A stretch of 64,000 bases of DNA from an uncultured Maribacter sp. GTDB taxonomy: Bacteria > Bacteroidota > Bacteroidia > Flavobacteriales > Flavobacteriaceae. Positions 17,655 through 26,681 of this stretch are shown one piece after another. Location: the NCBI RefSeq assembly GCF_947500985.1, contig NZ_CANMTX010000002.1, forward strand, positions 62,001 through 126,000, read 5' to 3'. The translations under genes and the position numbers were made by a program. Within the stretch, counting starts at the first letter, position 1. Every line of letters begins with the position of its first letter. Under the pieces are notes generated by a model, which was not told where the DNA came from, did no database searches, and saw only the letters and a program-made list of their open reading frames with translations.

Positions 17655-20168
17655 ATGAAAACTATACTAGTTGTCGGTAATGGAATGGTAGGGTACAAAT
17701 TTTGCGAGAAATTTGTCGCTAAAGAGGAAAGCAAACAATTTAAACTTATTGTCTTTGGAGAAGAACCAAGACCTGCATATGACAGAGTTCACTTAAGTGA
17801 ATTTTTTGAAAACCAAGATGCTAAAGCTTTAGAAATGGCTCCGGCAGAATGGTACTCTGAAAATGGTATCGAATTAATTGTTGACGAGCGCGTTGCCGAT
17901 ATCGACAGAACCAACAAGACCATAACTACAGCTAAAGATAGAGAGTTCTTTTATGACCATCTGGTTTTAGCAACAGGTTCATCTGCTTTTGTACCGCCAA
18001 TTAAAGGTGTTGAAAAAGAAGGTGTTTTTGTATACCGAACTATTGAAGATCTAGAAGGTATGTTAGCTTATGCCGCTAAATTAAAAGCACAGAACCCGAA
18101 TGCCAAGGCTGCTGTTTTAGGCGGAGGACTTTTAGGCCTAGAAGCCGGTAAAGCAGTTATGGATATGGGCTTAGAGCCACATATCGTGGAGTTTGCCCCT
18201 AAATTAATGCCAAGACAATTAGATTCTAGAAGTAGTCAAGTATTGCAATTGAAATTAGAATCTATTGGATTAAATATTCATTTAAGTAAAGCTACCAATC
18301 AAATTTTAGGAGATGACGGCTACATCACCGGTATGGAGTTTGGAGAAGACGATGTTCTAGATGTTGATATGTTGGTTGTTTCTGCCGGAATTCGCCCTAG
18401 AGATGAACTGGGTAAAAATTCGGGATTAGAAGTTGGTGTTCGTGGCGGTATTGTTGTAGATAACAAAATGCAAACATCCGATAGTAATATATACGCTATT
18501 GGCGAAATTGCACTTTACAATCATATGATTTATGGTTTGGTTGCCCCTGGTTATGATATGGCGGGTGTAGCGGTAGATCAAATTATAGGCAAAACAGAAA
18601 CGCTAATGCCATCTGAGATAGACATGTCTACCAAACTAAAATTAATTGGTGTTGATGTAGCTAGTTTCGGTGAGCCTTTTATGCCTGCAGCTAAGGGTCA
18701 CTCTATTATATTCGAAAATAAAACACAGCATTTATATAAAAGAATCAATGTAAGTCTTGATGGTAAAGAACTGTTGGGAGGAATTTTAGTTGGTGATGCT
18801 TCAGACTATAGTATGTTGCACCAAATTTATTTGAACGGAATGCCAATTCCTGAAGATGCTTCTCAATTAATTTTACCCGCAAGCGAGGGTTCTGCTTTTG
18901 GTAGCGCTATGGATTTACCAGACGATGCCGTAATCTGCTCGTGTGAAGCAGTTACCAAAGGTGACGTTTGTTGCTCGGTACTAGATGATGGTAACGAAAC
19001 CATGAAAGATGTGGCCAAGGCTACAAAAGCAACTACAGGTTGTGGCGGTTGTAAACCAATGGTTGCCGACTTAATAAAAGAAAGCTTAAAAACACTTGGT
19101 AAAACTGTCAAAGAACGCCTTTGCGAACATTTCGATTATTCTAGACAAGAGCTTTTTGATTTAGCGAAGTTGAAAGGTATTACCGATTACGACACCCTGT
19201 TAGATGAAGTAGGTACCGGTAATGGATGCGAAGTGTGTAAACCTGCTGTAGCAGCTATTTTTGCAAGTCTTTATAACGAAACCGCAAATAGACAAGAAAC
19301 AATTCAAGATACTAACGATAGGTATTTAGCAAATATCCAACGTAACGGAACCTATTCTGTAGTGCCTAGGGTTGCTGGTGGTGAAATTACCCCAAAGCAA
19401 TTAATGGCAATTGGTAGAATAGCTCAAAAATATGATCTGTACACCAAAATTACTGGTGGGCAACGCATAGATATGTTCGGTGCAAAATTGAACGAACTAC
19501 CATTAATTTGGGAAGAATTGATTGAAGAAGGATTTGAAACCGGACAAGCATACGGTAAATCTTTACGTACCGTAAAAAGTTGTGTAGGTTCTACATGGTG
19601 TAGATACGGTATGGATGAAAGTGTAAGTTTTGCCGTAGAAATCGAAAACCGATATAAAGGTATTCGATCTCCTCATAAATTTAAAGGCGGAGTCTCTGGC
19701 TGTATTCGTGAATGTGCCGAAGCAAGAGGTAAAGATTTCGGATTCATTGCCGTAGAGGGCGGTTGGAATGTATACGTAGGCGGTAACGGTGGCGCTACAC
19801 CTAAACATGCTCTTTTACTTGCTGAAAAAGTAGATAAAGAAACTGCAATAAAATATGTAGATCGCTTTATCATGTTCTATATTAAAACTGCACAACCATT
19901 GCAAAGAACAGCACCTTGGTTAGAGAAATTAGAAGGTGGTATTACCTATCTACAAAATGTTGTTATCAATGATTCTTTAGGTATTGTAAAAGATTTGGAT
20001 GACGAAATGCAAGCATTGGTAGATTCTTATGTATGTGAATGGAAAGAAGCTGTAGAAACTCCAGAAATTAGAGAGCGCTACACACACTTTGTAAACTCTG
20101 AAGAAACTGATAGCAATATTGAATATGTTGCCTTAAGAGACCAAAAAATGCCAAAAGAATGGGCCTAA
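17655..20168 (+). CDS. nirB: assimilatory nitrite reductase [NAD(P)H], large subunit
   Basis: The 837-residue protein reduces nitrite to ammonium with six electrons from NAD(P)H. An N-terminal FAD/NAD domain opens with VVGNGMVGYKF and has a second dinucleotide motif (AVLGGGLLGLEAG); a Bfd-like [2Fe-2S] domain follows near residue 425-475 (CSCEAV, GCGGCKP), then a second GNGCEVCKP segment; the C-terminal third holds the siroheme/[4Fe-4S] site with two cysteine pairs (SCVGSTWCRYG near 640 and SGCIRECAEARGKDFG near 680). ATG 17655 sits immediately before the Rossmann motif, so the start is secure. It is the first gene of the nirB-nirD-DUF4202-kinase-siroheme operon. Its FAD half is related to that of the fused nitrate reductase at 3971. 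Confidence 0.95.
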   Translation: MKTILVVGNGMVGYKFCEKFVAKEESKQFKLIVFGEEPRPAYDRVHLSEFFENQDAKALEMAPAEWYSENGIELIVDERVADIDRTNKTITTAKDREFFYDHLVLATGSSAFVPPIKGVEKEGVFVYRTIEDLEGMLAYAAKLKAQNPNAKAAVLGGGLLGLEAGKAVMDMGLEPHIVEFAPKLMPRQLDSRSSQVLQLKLESIGLNIHLSKATNQILGDDGYITGMEFGEDDVLDVDMLVVSAGIRPRDELGKNSGLEVGVRGGIVVDNKMQTSDSNIYAIGEIALYNHMIYGLVAPGYDMAGVAVDQIIGKTETLMPSEIDMSTKLKLIGVDVASFGEPFMPAAKGHSIIFENKTQHLYKRINVSLDGKELLGGILVGDASDYSMLHQIYLNGMPIPEDASQLILPASEGSAFGSAMDLPDDAVICSCEAVTKGDVCCSVLDDGNETMKDVAKATKATTGCGGCKPMVADLIKESLKTLGKTVKERLCEHFDYSRQELFDLAKLKGITDYDTLLDEVGTGNGCEVCKPAVAAIFASLYNETANRQETIQDTNDRYLANIQRNGTYSVVPRVAGGEITPKQLMAIGRIAQKYDLYTKITGGQRIDMFGAKLNELPLIWEELIEEGFETGQAYGKSLRTVKSCVGSTWCRYGMDESVSFAVEIENRYKGIRSPHKFKGGVSGCIRECAEARGKDFGFIAVEGGWNVYVGGNGGATPKHALLLAEKVDKETAIKYVDRFIMFYIKTAQPLQRTAPWLEKLEGGITYLQNVVINDSLGIVKDLDDEMQALVDSYVCEWKEAVETPEIRERYTHFVNSEETDSNIEYVALRDQKMPKEWA

Positions 20169-20200
20169 CGGTTGATGGTTGACAGTTGTTGGTTGGCCTT
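20169..20200 (+). repeat. short GTTGATG/GTTGACAG-type direct repeat
   Basis: Just after the nirB stop there are three or four imperfect copies of a GGTTGA/GTTGG-type word (GGTTGATGGTTGACAG and so on). It is a simple-sequence stretch in the nirB-nirD gap; no function is evident. Confidence 0.45.
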
Positions 20201-20251
20201 TGTTACAATTATCCATGTGTAGAAATTAATTAAAAAATTAAAATCGAAATT

Positions 20252-20632
20252 ATGTCTTTATCTGTTTTGAATACGTACGAAAGTGTAGCTGCTAATAACG
20301 TAAAGGTTTGGTTCAAAGCTGCACCTATTTCTAAATTTCCTAAAAACGGTGGTGCCTGTATAAAATATAAGGATAAACAAATTGCCGTGTTCAATTTCAC
20401 GAGAGAAGGTACCTGGTATGCTTGTCAAAATTTATGTCCGCATAAAATGGAAATGGTATTGTCTAGAGGTATGATCGGTGAAGAAAATATGGAACCTAAA
20501 GTTGCATGCCCATTACATAAAAATACATTTTCTCTAAAAAGTGGAGAAAACTTAAATGGTTCTTTGGATGCAATTGCGACATATCCTGTAAAAATAGAGT
20601 CGGACTTTGTGTATGTTGGCTTTTCTGAATAG
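20252..20632 (+). CDS. nirD: nitrite reductase small subunit, Rieske-type
   Basis: The 126-residue protein is the small partner of NirB. It has the Rieske [2Fe-2S] fold with the full ligand set: C62-x-H64 (CPH) and C86-x2-H89 (CPLH). Family members differ in whether they keep these ligands; here they are intact, so a cluster is likely. It is 83 bases downstream of nirB, with a simple repeat in the gap. Confidence 0.92.
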   Translation: MSLSVLNTYESVAANNVKVWFKAAPISKFPKNGGACIKYKDKQIAVFNFTREGTWYACQNLCPHKMEMVLSRGMIGEENMEPKVACPLHKNTFSLKSGENLNGSLDAIATYPVKIESDFVYVGFSE

Positions 20633-20653
20633 CTTTGAGTAAATAATTGACTT

Positions 20654-21244
20654 ATGGCGAAAACGGATAAATTACTACTAGCATTTCAACATTTTGACGA
20701 AGCCAATAAGCAAGATCCCAATACCGAAGTCTATGAAGGTACTACTTACCCTAAAGAAGTACTTTATGGTATTCGAATGACAAAAAGTCTTAATTCATTT
20801 GATCCAGATGCATCTGAAGCTTTACGGTTAACTGCAAGATGTCAACATATCTGTAGATGGGAAATACCGCGAGAGTCTTATGAAATGAACCGTGAGGGCT
20901 ACTTGAGATGGCGACAAGAATTAAAAAGATTTCATGCAAAGAAAGCTGCTTCTATTTTAGAAAATGTTGGTTATGATGACGAAACCATTGACAATGTTAA
21001 GTTTCTTTTAGAGAAAAAACAGCTGAAAAAAAACGAAGAAACCCAGGCTTTAGAAGATGTAATTTGTCTGGTTTTTTTAGAATTCTATTTTGAACCTTTT
21101 GCGCACAAACACCCAGAAGACAAGACAATAGATATTCTTCAAAAAACCTGGAAAAAAATGTCGGTTAAAGGTCAAGAAGCGGCTTTAAAATTACCGCTTT
21201 CTAAATTCTCTTTAGATTTAATTACCAAGGCTCTAGACGCCTAA
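20654..21244 (+). CDS. DUF4202 family protein
   Basis: The 196-residue soluble, alpha-helical protein matches what I know of DUF4202. It has conserved-looking charged stretches RCQHICRWEIPR, LRWRQELKRFHAKKA and EDVICLVFLEFYFEPFA. The His/Asp/Glu pattern is reminiscent of HD-type hydrolases but I cannot assign catalysis. It sits between nirD (21 bases) and the NarX-like kinase gene (22 bases), so it belongs to the nitrite reductase operon. DUF4202 genes are often near nitrite/sulfite assimilation genes, which suggests a linked but unknown role. Confidence 0.82.
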   Translation: MAKTDKLLLAFQHFDEANKQDPNTEVYEGTTYPKEVLYGIRMTKSLNSFDPDASEALRLTARCQHICRWEIPRESYEMNREGYLRWRQELKRFHAKKAASILENVGYDDETIDNVKFLLEKKQLKKNEETQALEDVICLVFLEFYFEPFAHKHPEDKTIDILQKTWKKMSVKGQEAALKLPLSKFSLDLITKALDA

Positions 21245-21266
21245 AAATAAATTACCACACCTTTTT

Positions 21267-23117
21267 ATGGCTAATATTGAACACAACATACCATTGGATA
21301 CGGCTACGTTTATACGTATACGAAAATGGTACCTGTTGGCATTGGCAGCCATAGCGCTTACAGTAATAATTGCTCAAGTACTTATTCAATTGCACCTAAA
21401 AGCACAATCTGGCGACTCTGTACTTATTAATATTGCCGGTAGACAACGTGCCTTTAGTCAAAAATTGGTTAAAGAGACCTTGCTGTTAAAAAATAGTAAC
21501 GACCCAACAGATAAAAAATCAATTCTAGCTGAAATTGATAAAACACTTAGCGTTTGGAAAGTCTCTCACCAAGGTCTTCATTTAGGCGATGCTTCTTTTA
21601 ACCTCCCTTATGAAGATGACCCAAAGGTTAAGCAACTTTTTACAGAACTAGATCCACACCATTCTGCAATGGTCAAAGCCGTTGAACATATACTTTCTAC
21701 TCATGAAAAAAATAGTAGCGCTACCGTTCAAGATAATGACCTAAACGCATTATTAGATAATGAGCGTCCGTTTTTAAATATCATGGATCAAATTGTTAAT
21801 GAATATGATGCCCGTAGTAATGAGCAGCTACAAAAACTAAAACGAAAAGAGTATTGGTTATTGGCATTCTCCTTGGCAATTCTTCTTCTAGAAATCTTTG
21901 TTATTTTCCGACCATTATCCATTCAAATTAAAAATACCATTGGTCATTTAATGGGTAAAGATGAAGAGTCAAAAGATCAACTAGTAAAGATTCAAAGCTT
22001 ATATGACGAGAAAGAACGCTCGCTCAAAGAGTTGCAAGAACTAAATTTTGTTATTGATAATGCTGCTCTTTTTGCCAGTATACGTAAAGATGGATCTATT
22101 GTTTTTATAAGCAAGAAGTTTTTAGATTTATTAGGTCATGAGACCACACCCGTAAACAAGCCTATTTCAGAAATATTGACCGTTGAAGAAGGTCAACAAT
22201 CTTATCTCAAAGAAGTTCTGAAAATTAATAGGAAAAATGTGATGCGTACAGAAGAGCTCCAGGTGGTAACCACCAAAGGAACTACAATTTGGCTAGATAT
22301 GTCAATAGTACCCATGCATCAATCTACCTTAGAACAAGATATTTTAATTCTGTGTTCAGATATCACCGAACGAAAAGAAAATCAACTTAAAGTACAAGAG
22401 TTAACTAAGCAGAATTTTGAAGAACGCATGCAGCAAAAAAAGGTGCAAGCAAGTCAAATTGTTGAAGGTCAAGAAGAGGAGCGCAAGCGTATTGCCAAAG
22501 ATATCCATGATGGTATTGGACAAATGTTGACCGCACTTAAATTTAATATTGAATCAATTGATATTGAAAACAAGGACAAGACGAGAGAGAAAATAGCTTA
22601 TTTAAAGTCACTGACATCAGACTTAATAAAAGGGGTCAGAACAGCTACTTTTAATCTTACTCCGCCAGAATTAAGTGATCACGGCATTTTCCCTGCAATA
22701 CATAAAATGACTACGGAGCTGTCTAAACTTACAGGTAAAACCGTTCTGTTTAAAAATAAGACCGATGCCAATATAAGGTTTGATTCGTTAGCTGAAACCA
22801 ATATTTATCGTGTTACCCAAGAAGCGGTTAACAATGCCATAAAATATGCAGAAGCAAATTATATTTTGGTTACCTTAAATTACTCCTATCCTATTTTAAG
22901 TGTAGTCATAGATGATGATGGCAAAGGTTTTGATGATTCTATTTTAGGAAAATTACCAAAAAATAATAGTGAAGGCGGTATGGGTCTGTTTTTTATGAAA
23001 GAACGTATTAACTATATTAACGGTCGTTTATTCATAAACTCAGAACTTGGACAAGGTACACGTGTTACCATCAACTATAAAACAGAAGAAAATAAAATTG
23101 CAAATGGAACGGAATGA
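21267..23117 (+). CDS. NarX-like sensor histidine kinase (PilJ-type sensor, PAS, HisKA_3)
   Basis: The 616-residue protein has a first membrane span (about 19-42), a periplasmic helical sensor region opening with NIAGRQRAFSQKLVKE, which resembles the nitrate-binding P-box of NarX/PilJ domains, a second span (about 194-213), a PAS domain (about 250-370), a HisKA_3 dimerisation domain with the phospho-His in IAKDIHDGIGQ (near 414), and a HATPase domain (N box NAIKYA, G boxes DDDGKGFDD and GGMGLFFMKE). It probably senses nitrate or nitrite and phosphorylates the NarL-type regulator at 7754-8425. It overlaps the next gene by 14 bases. Confidence 0.88.
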   Translation: MANIEHNIPLDTATFIRIRKWYLLALAAIALTVIIAQVLIQLHLKAQSGDSVLINIAGRQRAFSQKLVKETLLLKNSNDPTDKKSILAEIDKTLSVWKVSHQGLHLGDASFNLPYEDDPKVKQLFTELDPHHSAMVKAVEHILSTHEKNSSATVQDNDLNALLDNERPFLNIMDQIVNEYDARSNEQLQKLKRKEYWLLAFSLAILLLEIFVIFRPLSIQIKNTIGHLMGKDEESKDQLVKIQSLYDEKERSLKELQELNFVIDNAALFASIRKDGSIVFISKKFLDLLGHETTPVNKPISEILTVEEGQQSYLKEVLKINRKNVMRTEELQVVTTKGTTIWLDMSIVPMHQSTLEQDILILCSDITERKENQLKVQELTKQNFEERMQQKKVQASQIVEGQEEERKRIAKDIHDGIGQMLTALKFNIESIDIENKDKTREKIAYLKSLTSDLIKGVRTATFNLTPPELSDHGIFPAIHKMTTELSKLTGKTVLFKNKTDANIRFDSLAETNIYRVTQEAVNNAIKYAEANYILVTLNYSYPILSVVIDDDGKGFDDSILGKLPKNNSEGGMGLFFMKERINYINGRLFINSELGQGTRVTINYKTEENKIANGTE

Positions 23118-23688
23118 GCTTTACCCTGTATTTTTAAAAGTATCTAACCTTCAGATTTTAATTGTTGGCGGAGGCAATGTTGCCTTAGAAAAATTGACTT
23201 TCTTGTTAAAGTCAAGTCCTACCGCACAAGTTGAAATGGTGTCACCAATGTTTAGGGAAGAAACTATTGTATTGGCCAACAAGTTCAACATAAAAATGAA
23301 TGTAGCGCCCTATGAAGTATCATACTTAAAAGGGAAACATATTGCAATTGCGACTACAGACAATGTACCAGTAAATGAGCAGGTATATCATGATTGTAGG
23401 GAAAGACAAATACTGGTGAACGTAGCCGACAACCCTCCTTTTTGCGATTTCTACATGGGCGGCATAGTTACCAAGGGAAATGTAAAAGTGGCGATTTCGA
23501 CCAACGGAAAATCACCTACTACCGCAAAAAGATTGCGTCAATTTTTTGAGGATGTTATTCCAGAAAATATAGACGATCTTGTAAAAAACCTTAACGAGTT
23601 TCGAAAAACCATCAAAGGCGATTTCGAAGAAAAAGTGGAAACCCTAAATGAGTTCACTAAAGGGTTGGTGAATAATAAAGAGGAGTAA
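23104..23688 (+). CDS. precorrin-2 dehydrogenase / sirohydrochlorin ferrochelatase-type siroheme synthase
   Basis: The 194-residue protein starts with a Rossmann motif (ILIVGGGNVALEKL) and continues with NVADNPPFCDFYMGGIV and AISTNGKSPTTAKRLR, the signature of CysG N-terminal/Met8p-type enzymes. It oxidises precorrin-2 to sirohydrochlorin and may insert iron, completing siroheme for NirB. It lacks the methyltransferase half of CysG, which is supplied by cobA at 16758. The ATG at 23104 overlaps the kinase stop and is preferred over an upstream in-frame ATG at 23047, which lies deep inside the kinase gene and would add 19 unrelated residues. Confidence 0.9.
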   Translation: MERNELYPVFLKVSNLQILIVGGGNVALEKLTFLLKSSPTAQVEMVSPMFREETIVLANKFNIKMNVAPYEVSYLKGKHIAIATTDNVPVNEQVYHDCRERQILVNVADNPPFCDFYMGGIVTKGNVKVAISTNGKSPTTAKRLRQFFEDVIPENIDDLVKNLNEFRKTIKGDFEEKVETLNEFTKGLVNNKEE

Positions 23689-23689
23689 C

Positions 23690-24244
23690 CTAGTTCTCAA
23701 AACTAAGATGTGCAACGTCATGACTACAACTGTAATGCGCATTATCTGCCGCGTACACTGCTGAATCTGCCGAATCTTGCGCTTCTTTCATTAAACGCTG
23801 TGCTTTACGCATATAAAATTGTAAGTTACCTAAGTTGTTTGCCTTTGCAGCATTTTTTACATTTTCAAAAGCTTCGGTAGAAAAATCGCGAGAATCTATA
23901 GTATGTCTTTCGGCATCGATAGTATAACTCATGGTTTCTTCTAAACCACAGGTTTGAGAATCGTATTGCGCTTCTGAAGCTAAAATTACTGCTTCATCTG
24001 CAGCATTAACTGCCTGCCCCATTAAAAGCATTGCTGTTTTGGTATTTTTTCGCGCGGTACTTATAGAGGCGTCAAAAGAAGCAATTTCAACGGCGGTACT
24101 CAAAGAATCTGAAAGAGTGCTTACTTGCTGCATGTAAGTTTGCACATCGCTAATCTCACTTTTAAAAACTTCGCATTGGGCCTGAACATACGTTGATGTT
24201 AAAAACAGTACTGAAACTTTTAAGTAGGTTTTAATCGTAATCAT
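23690..24244 (-). CDS. secreted helical protein of unknown function (184 aa)
   Basis: The product has a signal peptide (cleavage after TYVQA), then an almost wholly helical, Ala/Ser/Asp-rich body with repeated A-x-x-A patterns (e.g. AADEAVILASEAQ and ADSAVYAADNAH) and three cysteines (one just after the signal, two in the body). It is not recognised. It is convergent with the siroheme gene, with a single base between the two stop codons, and shows no sign of belonging to the nitrate island. A structural periplasmic role is possible. Confidence 0.75.
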   Translation of the reverse strand: MITIKTYLKVSVLFLTSTYVQAQCEVFKSEISDVQTYMQQVSTLSDSLSTAVEIASFDASISTARKNTKTAMLLMGQAVNAADEAVILASEAQYDSQTCGLEETMSYTIDAERHTIDSRDFSTEAFENVKNAAKANNLGNLQFYMRKAQRLMKEAQDSADSAVYAADNAHYSCSHDVAHLSFEN

Positions 24245-24427
24245 AATTGGGGGAAATTTGATAGGTTATGATACTAACTGCATTATTTCACAAATCGTAT
24301 TATTATTAGGCCAACTGCATAAAATAAAGAAAATTCTTATTAATTAGGCTTTAATACTCTCATAACTATTCCTCAAAAAAATGCCTAAGTTTCAATACCT
24401 TTAACCAATGAATCGTAGCGCTAAAAA

Positions 24428-25489
24428 ATGACTAAAGAATCCATCCGAAAAATACTTTCTGAATTCAACCTTAATGGAAGTTCTTTGCAATGGACGCCCT
24501 TAACCAGCGGACTCATTAATGACACGTACTTGGTTACGGAAGAGGATGGTCAACAGTATATTCTTCAAAAGATAAATACCCAAGTTTTTAAAAATGCTAG
24601 TATTCTGATGGATAATATTCAATTTGCTTTACCCGCTCTTAAAGCAGACAATTATAGCCAAATTACTTTTCTGAATACAACTACTGGAAATAATCATCAT
24701 ATTCAGGATAATAATTTCTGGCGCATGATGACCTACATACCCAATAGTACCACTTACGATACAACAACCAAAACCTCAACTGCCTTTGAAGCGGGACGCG
24801 TTATTGGCAAATTTCATCAGCTCTTGCAATATTCAGATACGGCATTATTTAATGATACCCTACCCAAGTTTCATAATTTAGATTTTAGAACTCTAGAATT
24901 TCAAGAAACACTGCAGAATGCCGATGCACAAAAAAAAGAAATTGCCGATGGCGCCATTAAAAAGGCACAGTCACTTCTTAAAGAGCTTCAATATTTAAAT
25001 ACTAGTAATTTACCCACTAGAATTTGCCATAATGATACCAAGCTTAATAATATCTTATTCTCTAAATCGACAAAAAAAGCATTGTGCCTTATTGATCTTG
25101 ATACTATTATGAAAGGCTATTTCTTCTATGATTTTGGTGATGCCATTAGAACTGTAGTTAACAATGCACCTGAAGATGAGCAGAACCACAAATTGATAAA
25201 CTTTGATGAATCATTGTTTAAAGCTTTTGTTGATGGCTTAGCTGTTAATAGTTCATTTTTAACGACCGAAGATAAAGACAGCTTACCCTTAGGTGCCGTT
25301 TTTATGCCATTTATTCATGGATTACGTGCATTGACCGACTACTTGAACAATAACAAGTATTTCAAAGTAATGTACGAGAATCAGAACTTAGACCGTTGCT
25401 TAAGCCTTTTTGATTTTGCGGAAAAAGCGTTAACCAAAAAAGATTTTATGGCGGCTTGTATTAAAAAACAACTTATCTATTCAGAATAA
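24428..25489 (+). CDS. aminoglycoside-phosphotransferase-fold kinase, NahK-like
   Basis: The 353-residue protein has the APH/choline-kinase fold: an N-lobe with TSGLINDTYLV and YILQKIN (nucleotide Lys), the catalytic loop ICHNDTKLNNIL, and metal-binding CLIDLDTIMKGYFFYDFGDAIR. This pattern, including ILQKIN, resembles N-acetylhexosamine 1-kinase (NahK) and its Bacteroidota relatives. It likely phosphorylates a sugar or a related small molecule in the cytoplasm; the substrate is not proven. Its 3' end overlaps the convergent thioredoxin-like gene by 13 bases. Confidence 0.82.
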   Translation: MTKESIRKILSEFNLNGSSLQWTPLTSGLINDTYLVTEEDGQQYILQKINTQVFKNASILMDNIQFALPALKADNYSQITFLNTTTGNNHHIQDNNFWRMMTYIPNSTTYDTTTKTSTAFEAGRVIGKFHQLLQYSDTALFNDTLPKFHNLDFRTLEFQETLQNADAQKKEIADGAIKKAQSLLKELQYLNTSNLPTRICHNDTKLNNILFSKSTKKALCLIDLDTIMKGYFFYDFGDAIRTVVNNAPEDEQNHKLINFDESLFKAFVDGLAVNSSFLTTEDKDSLPLGAVFMPFIHGLRALTDYLNNNKYFKVMYENQNLDRCLSLFDFAEKALTKKDFMAACIKKQLIYSE

Positions 25490-26052
25490 TTTAAAACTAA
25501 ATCATCTAACAGATTGCGTATTTTTTTACTGTTCCAATCTGCGGCACCTGTTTCTTTTATGATGATCTTTCCTGTAGCACCAATGACATAATTAGTGGGG
25601 ATACTATTTTCTTGTAACACTTCTGGAGCTTGCATTTGCGGAAAATAGATAGGTAATTCATATTCTTTTTTATCAATAAACCGCTGTACTTTATCTGGCT
25701 CTTCTTGGGTTAATAATATAAAATTGACTTTATCTCCGTAGTCTTTATACAAATCTTGAATTACTGGTAATTCTGCAATACAAGGCGGACACCAAGTTGC
25801 CCAATAACTGATAAAAGTAACCTTGCCTTTACCTACAGAAATACTCTTGGTATCGCCTTGTAAATTAGTTACTGCATATTGAAACGGAGTTACTTGATCT
25901 TGATTTTCTTCATTTTCTACACTTGGTGACCAAACAGCTACTTTCAGTTTATTGACGGCTACCTGAATTGGCGTTCTTGTCTGCGGAATTATCAACAACA
26001 GAATGAATACCACAAATACAATATCACTGATTTTAAATTTTCGCTTTTTCAT
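25477..26052 (-). CDS. TlpA-like membrane-anchored thioredoxin
   Basis: The 191-residue protein has an N-terminal membrane anchor (about 10-24), then a thioredoxin fold with the active-site motif WCPPC (C88, C91), and a cis-Pro region (IPTNYVIG). It is of the TlpA/ResA group: a periplasm-facing thiol reductase, often used in cytochrome c or disulfide maturation. Its stop end overlaps the kinase gene on the other strand. Confidence 0.88.
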   Translation of the reverse strand: MKKRKFKISDIVFVVFILLLIIPQTRTPIQVAVNKLKVAVWSPSVENEENQDQVTPFQYAVTNLQGDTKSISVGKGKVTFISYWATWCPPCIAELPVIQDLYKDYGDKVNFILLTQEEPDKVQRFIDKKEYELPIYFPQMQAPEVLQENSIPTNYVIGATGKIIIKETGAADWNSKKIRNLLDDLVLNYSE

Positions 26053-26180
26053 GTAATATGTGAGTCGAAGTATTTGGTGATTGATTACGGAAATTTTAAT
26101 TTTACAAACAAAACAACACTATTTTACCACCCTAATCTTACAGATAGACTCAAAACAGTATTATTGTTCAAATTATATCG

Positions 26181-26372
26181 TTATTGTGGATTCTTACTTT
26201 CTTTAAGGAATCCGTTAAATACCACTCCAAATAAGGCAAGCCAAAGTAAACGGAAAACCCAAATATTCATATCAATTCCAAAAAATTGACCTGTATCACT
26301 GTCTCCAACAAAACTATATGCTATTTCAATTATCGCTATGACCATTCCAACAATTGATAATATTTTTCTCAT
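26181..26372 (-). CDS. small membrane protein (63 aa)
   Basis: The product has two hydrophobic segments (about 5-21 and 38-56) joined by a polar loop containing DSDTGQFFG. Not recognised. It is the last of a row of minus-strand genes that starts at 28385, and lies 45 bases downstream of the 26418 gene. A plus-strand frame across the same place lacks protein-like composition. Confidence 0.6.
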   Translation of the reverse strand: MRKILSIVGMVIAIIEIAYSFVGDSDTGQFFGIDMNIWVFRLLWLALFGVVFNGFLKESKNPQ

Positions 26373-26417
26373 AATATTTAATGTTATTTTTCTAATTACT
26401 TGGCTATAATTTTGTTC

Positions 26418-26660
26418 CTATTTTCTGGAATCTAACTCCTTTTTCAGCACATTCATATTCTTTACATTCAAAGGTATAATTGTTGATAACGCTAACGGAA
26501 CTGCCAATAACGGAGTAAATCCATCTTGAATAGAAACATAGATAAAAAAGAGTAAAACTCCAGTTAAACCTATCGCCAAAAGCCACACCATAGTTTTTGC
26601 TGCTGTATGCTTTTTTAGTAGTTCTTCGTTACTTAATTTAGAGAGTGATTCTTTATTCAT
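26418..26660 (-). CDS. small membrane protein, two spans (80 aa; resembles redox-active disulfide protein 2 family)
   Basis: The product has a polar N-terminus (LSKLSNEELLKKHTAAKT) followed by two hydrophobic spans and a charged tail (NMNVLKKELDSR). This layout resembles short Bacteroidota proteins annotated as redox-active disulfide protein 2, although no cysteine is present here, so the name would be misleading. It is 21 bases downstream of the CPBP protease gene. Confidence 0.65.
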   Translation of the reverse strand: MNKESLSKLSNEELLKKHTAAKTMVWLLAIGLTGVLLFFIYVSIQDGFTPLLAVPLALSTIIPLNVKNMNVLKKELDSRK

Positions 26661-26681
26661 ACTCTTATCATTAAAATTTTA

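Noticed and set aside
23047..23103. Upstream start for the siroheme dehydrogenase gene
   Set aside because: It adds 19 residues that overlap the kinase HATPase end and have no homology to the CysG N-terminal family.
26074..26289. 71-codon plus-strand open frame
   Set aside because: Overlaps the 63-residue membrane protein gene on the other strand; no promoter or domain seen, and composition is not protein-like.
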